From positions 1-64,000 of the forward strand of contig JBOHUG010000092.1 of the NCBI GenBank assembly GCA_050734135.1: DNA of 64,000 bases, written 5' to 3'. The first letter of the stretch is position 1. Each line of letters starts with the position of its first letter. Under the pieces are notes generated by a model. The model made no database searches. It saw nothing but the letters and a program-made list of their open reading frames with translations, and had not been told where the DNA came from. A program made the translations under genes and the position numbers. Shown here piece by piece: positions 59,227 through 64,000 of the stretch. This DNA is from Bog-877 sp050734135. Its GTDB lineage: Bacteria > Chloroflexota > Dormibacteria > Aeolococcales > Bog-877.

Positions 59227-60210
59227 CTATAGATTGACGCGCGTCATGTCGGAGTAGCGATCCCCCTGGACCGCGCCCACCGGAAGCGCCTCGTCCAGCT
59301 CCCGCAATGTTTCCGGATCCAGATCCAGTTCCGCCGCCGCCACGTTCTCCTCGAGATAGCGGACGCGCTTGGTGCCGGCGATCGCCACGATGTCCTGGCC
59401 CTGGTGGAGCACCCAGGCCAGGGCCAGCTGGGCGGGGGTAGCACCCTTCCCCTCGGCGATCTCACGGACGCGGGCAGCCAGTTTGAGATTCGGTTCCCTG
59501 TTCTCCCCCATGAAGCGGGGATAGTGCTCCGCCCGGAAGTCCCCGGCGCCAAGCCGCTCCAGGCCTCCGGGCTCCGACGCCAGCAGCCCGCGTCCGAGAG
59601 GGCTGTAGGCAACGAACCCTACTCCCAACTCGCGGAGGGTTGGAAACAGTTCCGCCTCCGGCTCGCGGCTGAACAGAGAGAACTCTGTCTGCAGCGCGCT
59701 GATGGGATGGACGGCGTGGGCCCGGCGAATCGTCTCGACCGCCGCCTCCGAGAGTCCCAGATAGCGCACCTTGCCTTGGTCGACCAGCTGAGCCATAGCG
59801 CCAACCGTTTCCTCGATGGGCACGCGGCTGTCCACCCGATGCTGGTAGTAGAGGTCGATGTAGTCGACCTCTAGCCGGGTCAGCGAGGCGTCGCAGGCTT
59901 CCCGCACGTAATCCGGGCGGCCGTTGATCCCCATCCAGGAACCGTCGTCCCGGCGCTGATTGCCGAATTTGGTCGCCACCACCACTTGCTCTCGGCGGCC
60001 GGCGATGGCCCGAGCTAGCAACCGCTCGTTGTGGAATGGGCCATACATGTCGGCGGTGTCGAGGAAGCCGATCCCCAGATCCAAGGCTCGGTGGATGGTC
60101 GCCAGCGACTCTTCGTCGTTGGTGGGGCCGTAAAACTCCGACATGCCCATGCAGCCGAGACCGAGCTCAGTTACCTGCAGTCCCTGCGTGCCTAAGCTGC
60201 GCTGCTCCAC
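59227..60210 (-). CDS. Aldo/keto reductase
   Basis: NADPH-dependent TIM-barrel oxidoreductase (327 aa) of the YajO/Tas-like group. The catalytic tetrad is visible as FLDTADMYG (Asp, Tyr), VVVATKFG (Lys) and DLYYQHRVD (His). The C-terminal NADP-binding stretch is VAIAGTKRVRYLEENVAAA. GTG 60210 is chosen because GGAGG lies 5 bases upstream; in-frame starts further upstream cover a region carrying a TACACT box (60252-60247) and are rejected. The substrate is unknown. It ends about 220 bases from the nrdR start on the same strand. Confidence 0.92.
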   Translation of the reverse strand: MEQRSLGTQGLQVTELGLGCMGMSEFYGPTNDEESLATIHRALDLGIGFLDTADMYGPFHNERLLARAIAGRREQVVVATKFGNQRRDDGSWMGINGRPDYVREACDASLTRLEVDYIDLYYQHRVDSRVPIEETVGAMAQLVDQGKVRYLGLSEAAVETIRRAHAVHPISALQTEFSLFSREPEAELFPTLRELGVGFVAYSPLGRGLLASEPGGLERLGAGDFRAEHYPRFMGENREPNLKLAARVREIAEGKGATPAQLALAWVLHQGQDIVAIAGTKRVRYLEENVAAAELDLDPETLRELDEALPVGAVQGDRYSDMTRVNL

Positions 60211-60360
60211 ATCTGCCTCCCGCTGCCCGCCTGCGTCCCCGTTTCCAGTGTAGCCCCGGGTGCGGAGCACAGTCGCCCGATCCACTACAGTCGGGTCAGG
60301 TCTCCCGCGGGTCAGCAGACTGGTGGGCCAGTGGTCGCCGCCAGTTTCAGGAGTTGCTTG

Positions 60361-61762
60361 GTGGGAATAAGCGCGCGACCGGCGAACGCGGCGCCGGGCG
60401 ACGGTCATCCACGCAAGTGGTTGATCCTGGCGCTGGTGACGATGGTGGCCCTCACATCCAATGTCGACGCCACGATTGTGGTGATCGCGCTGCCCCACAT
60501 CATCGACGGCCTGCACACCACTGTGGTCACTGGTTTGTGGACGATAAATGCTTACGTGATCGCCAGCACAGTGTTGCTGCTACCGGCCGGGCGGTGGTCC
60601 GATGCAATCCGTAGAAAGCCCATATTTCTCGGGGGTTCTTTGCTGTTTGCCGCGGGCACTGTCGGCTGAGGCTTGGCCTCGACCGGAACCGACCTGGTGC
60701 TCTGGCGCTTGGTTCAGGGATCGGGCGCCGCGCTCGGATTCGCCACCGCCACGCCGCTCTTGGTGGGCGCGTTTCCGCCCCGACAGCGGGTACGTGCGCT
60801 GGGGATCAACTCCACTGCCTGGGTCACCGGGATGATCGTCGGCCCGGTGGTGGGTGGGGCGCTGGTGGGATCAGTCGGCTGGCGCTGGATCTTCTACGTG
60901 ACCGTCCCTTTCGCCCTTGCGGGAGTGCTCGCCGGCGCCTTTGCCCTCCCGGCCGTCCGGCTCACACGACAAAAGATCCGGCCGGACTGGACAGGGGCGG
61001 TCAGCTTCAGCCTGGTTCTGCTCGGATTCTTCGTGCCCTGGGAGCGTCGAGTGATGCAGCCGCTGTTTGAGCTGGCCCTGTTCCGGCAGCCGTACTTTTG
61101 GGTGGGGATGGTAGTGGTCACCACCTATTCCCTCGGCATCATGGCCATGACCTTTCTGCTGACCTTCTACCTGCAGGGGGCACCGCGCCTGAGCCCGCTC
61201 TACTCCGGGCTGATGCTGGTGCCAATGGCAGCTCCGCAGTTCGTTCTGGCCCCGGTCGGATCGATTCGGCCCTGCTCGGCCGATCATCGCCGGCCTGAGC
61301 CGCCTTGCCGTCGGAGCGCTCTGGCTGAGCCGGCTCGGACCTCAGCTGTCTCTCTCGGCAATGGTCCTGCCGCTGCTCCTGATCTCGGTGGGCAACGGAC
61401 TGGCCTGGCCGTCACTCCTGAAGCAGGTGATGTCGGCGGCGCCAGCCGCCCGAGCCGGAGTCGCGTCGGGGATGTTCTTCACCTTGCGCAATTTCGGAGT
61501 CGCGCTCTCATTCACCTTGGCACTGATTGCTGCCGAGACCAGCCTTCCGCCGGCTGTGGCGGTCCGGGCCTTCCTCGGTACGGGAGGGGAGCTCTCCCAT
61601 CCTCTCGGCCTTGCCCTGGTGCAATCCACCGACGCCGGATTCCGAGTCTTCGCCGCCTGCCTAGTGGTCGCGCTCTTTAGCGCACTCCTTACTATTGCGC
61701 CCGATTCCCGTCTCGCTGCTCCGGCGACGCTCCCAGCAAGCCCACGAGGCTTCCGACTCTAG
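60361..61762 (+). pseudogene. MFS drug:H+ antiporter (DHA2, 14-TM type), decayed
   Basis: Remnant of a multidrug-type exporter. The first part (ALTSNVDATIVVIALPHIID, TGLWTINAYVIASTVLLLPA) is followed by an in-frame TGA (60667-60669) directly before GLASTGTDLVLWRLVQGSGA. Homology continues through GPVVGGALVGSVGWRWIFYV. Around SFSLVLLGFFVPWERRV roughly 30-35 residues expected between these helices are missing. Near 61260 the frame shifts: DRFGPARPIIAGLSRLAVGA lies in another frame and continues through GNGLAWPSLLKQVMSAAPAA to a stop at 61762. With three separate lesions this is unlikely to be a sequencing artefact and the transporter is probably inactive. Confidence 0.85.
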
Positions 61763-61777
61763 CGACGAGGCCTGGCA

Positions 61778-62434
61778 TCAGGGGGAGGTTGAGAGCACTC
61801 CTACCGGGCAGCTGACTCCCGTCCCGCCCCCGCCGCAGTACCCGTTTTTGTTCTTCTCCAGATACTGTTGGTGGTACTCCTCCGCGTAGTAGAAGGGACC
61901 CGCGCCTACGATCTCAGTCGCGATCTGTCCGAGACCGGCCCGAGAGAGTGCCTGCTGGTAATGGTCCCGGGATATCTCGGCGGTCTGGCGCTGCTCCTCG
62001 CTGCCGAAGTAGATGGCGGAACGGTACTGGGTTCCTACGTCATTCCCCTGGCGCATGCCCTGGGTGGGATCGTGGCTCTCCCAGAATGTCTTGAGCAGCT
62101 GCTGATACGAGACCCGGGCCGGGTCGAAAACCACCAGCACCACCTCGGCGTGCCCGGTCCGCCCGGAACACACTTCCTCGTAGGTGGGATTGGGGGTCAG
62201 CCCACCGCTGTAACCGGCGGCGGTGGTGTAGACGCCGTCAAGCTGCCAGAAGTCCCGCTCTGCGCCCCAGAAGCAGCCCAGGCCGAAGGCGGCCTGCTCC
62301 AGACCGGCTGGGAAAGGTGGCTTGAGGTTGGTCCCGAGGACCGAGTGTTGGTCTGGCACCGGCATCTCGGTCAGACGTCCGGGCAGGGCCCGCGACGGTG
62401 CCGGCAGCGTGGACTTGGCGCTGAGGAAACCCAT
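61778..62434 (-). CDS. msrA: Peptide-methionine (S)-S-oxide reductase MsrA
   Basis: Repairs oxidised methionine (218 aa). The catalytic cysteine is C54 in GCFWGAERDF. EVCSGRTGHAEVV and FWESHDPTQGMRQGNDVGTQYRS are standard, and two C-terminal cysteines (GYCGGGGTGVSCP) act in thiol recycling. The N-terminal ~45 residues resemble the extension of the E. coli-type enzyme. ATG 62434 is preferred over ATG 62476 because the intervening residues lack similarity, though ribosome sites are weak for both. It converges with the MFS remnant. Confidence 0.94.
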   Translation of the reverse strand: MGFLSAKSTLPAPSRALPGRLTEMPVPDQHSVLGTNLKPPFPAGLEQAAFGLGCFWGAERDFWQLDGVYTTAAGYSGGLTPNPTYEEVCSGRTGHAEVVLVVFDPARVSYQQLLKTFWESHDPTQGMRQGNDVGTQYRSAIYFGSEEQRQTAEISRDHYQQALSRAGLGQIATEIVGAGPFYYAEEYHQQYLEKNKNGYCGGGGTGVSCPVGVLSTSP

Positions 62435-62522
62435 GGCTATCTCGCCCCTTCTGAATTGGATGTCAAACGGTACCACCGTCCGGGAAACCCCTCCCCATCA
62501 GCATGCCCCAATTACCCTTGCC

Positions 62523-63302
62523 TCACTCCCAACGAAACCACGCGGCCGCCGCCAAGACGGCGGCCGCCGTCCAGCCGCACAGCAGAGTTAGGTCGCCAGC
62601 GGTCGGAGCGACCCCCTCTAGGACCGCCCGCAGCGACGAGCTGAGGGCGGTAGCGGGGAGGGCGTCGGCCAGCGGTTGGACAAAAGCAGGGAGGTGACTG
62701 ACCGGCAAGACCACTCCCCCCAGGATCAGGAAGAGAAGGTAGAGCCCGTTGGCCCCACCCAGGGTGAGCTCCGCTCGCACGGCTCCGGCCATCGCCAAGC
62801 CGATACCGGCGAATCCCACCGCTCCCACGAAAAGGACCACAGCCGCCAGCCCGATCGAGCCCGTGGTGGACCAGCCCAGGCCCAAGTCGGCGATCGCCAG
62901 CAGCAGCACCACCTGGGCCACCTCCACCACCAGCACCGCCGCCGCCTTGGCCGCCGCCAAAGCGCTCCTGGGCAGGGGGGTCCCCCCGAGCCGCTTCAGC
63001 ACTCGGTAGTAGCGCTGGTAGGCGGTGGAGATGCCGAGGGTGACCATCCCGGTCGACATCACCGCTACCGTGAGGATCCCCGGAACCAGGAAGTCGACTG
63101 GGCGGACCGAGCCGGCGGGGAAGATCCGGGCGCTCGTGAAAAGCACCAAAAGCAGGACGGGCAGGACCAGGATCACCAGCAGGTTCTCCCCCTGGCGCAC
63201 CATCAGCCTCAGCTCGACCTTGAACTGGGCCTGGAAGGCGGTGATCCATGGCGCCCCGCGGGGTGCCTCGCGACCGGAGGGGAAGAGGCTGTTGGCGCTC
63301 AA
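62523..63302 (-). CDS. ABC-2 type exporter permease
   Basis: Six-helix membrane subunit (259 aa) of an ABC-2 exporter. A short cytoplasmic N-terminus leads to an amphipathic segment (FQAQFKVELRLMVRQGENLL), then helices such as LLVILVLPVLLLVLF, AAAVLVVEVAQVVLLLAIA and LYLLFLILGGVVLPVSHLPA; the last, with its LGGVVLP turn, is a family signature. TTG 63302 overlaps the stop of the ATPase gene (TTGA). Such pairs export drugs, lipids or polysaccharides; the substrate is unknown. Confidence 0.88.
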   Translation of the reverse strand: MSANSLFPSGREAPRGAPWITAFQAQFKVELRLMVRQGENLLVILVLPVLLLVLFTSARIFPAGSVRPVDFLVPGILTVAVMSTGMVTLGISTAYQRYYRVLKRLGGTPLPRSALAAAKAAAVLVVEVAQVVLLLAIADLGLGWSTTGSIGLAAVVLFVGAVGFAGIGLAMAGAVRAELTLGGANGLYLLFLILGGVVLPVSHLPAFVQPLADALPATALSSSLRAVLEGVAPTAGDLTLLCGWTAAAVLAAAAWFRWE

Positions 63303-64000
63303 TCGCTGCCCTCGGTGAGCTGCAGGAAAATCTCCTCCAGCGAAGAGCGCCCGAGCCGGAGTAGTTGGATCTGTGGTCCCTGGGTGCGCAAGAGCTCGGT
63401 GATCGCCGCCGCCACCTCACGCGGTGTGGAAGACCGGAGGTCGTAGCTGCCAGCACCGAGGTCGGTGACGCTGTTTACCATCGCCAGTCCTTGGAGTGAC
63501 GCCAACAACGTCGGCTCGAGCTCGCCTGCCAGCTCCAGGTGGAGCAGGTTGTTGTCGGCTCCGCCGCGCAGGCGGGCGGGGGAGTCGCAGGCAACGAGAC
63601 TCCCGCGATTTAGGATCACCACCCGATCCGCCAACCGCTCCGCCTCCTCCATGGAGTGGGTCGTGAGGACGATCGTGGTGCCCGACTGCTGAGCCTCCGC
63701 CACGATCTCCCAGGTGAGCAGACGGGCCCGGGGGTCCATACCGGCGGTGGGCTCGTCCAAGAAGAGCACCCGGGGGCGACCCACCAGGGCCAGGGCCAGG
63801 GAGAGCCGTTGCTTCTCCCCGCCGGAGAGCTGGCGAAACCGGGTCTCGGACCGGTCGGTCAGGCCAACCCGTTCCACCAGTTGGGCAGGGTTCGCCGGCG
63901 CCACGAAGAAGCTGGCGAAGAGCTCCACCGATTCCCGGACCTTGAGGGTTGGGTAGATGCCTCCTTCCTGGAGCATCAGGCCGACCAGGGGCCGAACTTG
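63299..64000 (-). CDS. ABC exporter ATP-binding protein, truncated by window end
   Basis: ATPase subunit of the ABC-2 exporter; the 5' part, including Walker A, lies beyond base 64000. About 233 residues are visible, beginning in the Q-loop region (LMLQEGGIYPTLKVRESVEL). The signature LSGGEKQRLSLALAL, Walker B VLFLDEPTAGMDPRA and H-loop VLTTHSMEEAERLADRV are intact. The C-terminal ~100 residues form the regulatory domain seen in drug/antibiotic exporters (DrrA-like), ending LRLGRSSLEEIFLQLT. Confidence 0.92.
   Translation of the reverse strand, partial: QVRPLVGLMLQEGGIYPTLKVRESVELFASFFVAPANPAQLVERVGLTDRSETRFRQLSGGEKQRLSLALALVGRPRVLFLDEPTAGMDPRARLLTWEIVAEAQQSGTTIVLTTHSMEEAERLADRVVILNRGSLVACDSPARLRGGADNNLLHLELAGELEPTLLASLQGLAMVNSVTDLGAGSYDLRSSTPREVAAAITELLRTQGPQIQLLRLGRSSLEEIFLQLTEGSD

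Noticed and set aside
60667..60669. In-frame TGA in the MFS gene as possible recoding (selenocysteine or reassigned codon)
   Set aside because: Many genes here end in TGA, and the same gene has a deletion and a frameshift, so it is a nonsense lesion.

Overview
This is a high-GC bacterial chromosome segment with densely packed genes, many GTG/TTG starts, frequent 4-base stop/start overlaps, and no rRNA, tRNA, CRISPR array or phage signature that I could find. The gene mix suggests a soil or subsurface member of the Dormibacterota/Chloroflexota-Actinomycetota neighbourhood: a fused CofG-CofH FO synthase (coenzyme F420), a GuaB3-type IMP dehydrogenase relative, a PurSQL-type FGAM synthase, a glyoxylate shunt and several apparently leaderless promoters. 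The taxonomic placement is inference; no marker gene here settles it.

Layout. 1-7.0 kb: a peptide-type ABC importer split into a rightward arm (binding protein, two permeases) and a leftward arm (two ATPases), with a flavin split-barrel gene and a frameshifted WYL regulator between them, divergent around a palindrome. 7.1-11.5 kb: flippase-like membrane protein, zinc glucose-dehydrogenase-type enzyme, homogentisate dioxygenase and fumarylacetoacetase-family hydrolase. 11.5-20.8 kb: IF-1, sugar-nucleotide epimerase, diguanylate cyclase, threonine aldolase, an Arg/Thr/Ala-rich histone-like protein, a glutamate-dehydrogenase homologue lacking a catalytic lysine, a response regulator and a sortase. 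21-30 kb: guaB3-guaA-purD, a DksA-type zinc-finger protein, a frameshifted NAD-binding protein, and a biotinylated OadA/PycB-like protein with degenerate active-site residues followed by biotin carboxylase. 29.8-32.7 kb: ECF sigma factor with a large membrane-anchored partner. 33-43.3 kb: the purine operon purB-C-S-Q-L-F-M-N-H, ended by an intrinsic terminator. 43.3-46.4 kb: membrane protein, HD-GYP phosphodiesterase, DUF421 protein. 46.4-47.2 kb: a gap. 47.2-50.3 kb: aceA-aceB behind a consensus promoter with a leader ORF. 50.3-64 kb: a cysteine-rich unknown, CofGH, RecJ, a dienelactone hydrolase with a membrane molybdenum oxidoreductase, YggS/NrdR, an aldo/keto reductase, a decayed MFS exporter, MsrA and an ABC-2 exporter cut by the window edge.

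How it fits together: purB-H plus purD, guaA and guaB3 cover nearly all of de novo IMP and GMP synthesis (purE/purK, purA and canonical guaB are not seen). AceA/AceB, the homogentisate enzymes and the peptide importer suggest growth on acetate or fatty acids, aromatic amino acids and peptides. The most unusual signals are (i) recurrent TANNNT boxes 5-9 nt before start codons, implying leaderless transcripts, and in three loci a 14-16 codon mini-ORF with such a start whose stop abuts or overlaps the main gene's start (purB, recJ, dienelactone hydrolase); (ii) two conserved metabolic enzymes that have lost key catalytic residues; and (iii) three genes broken by indels or stops.
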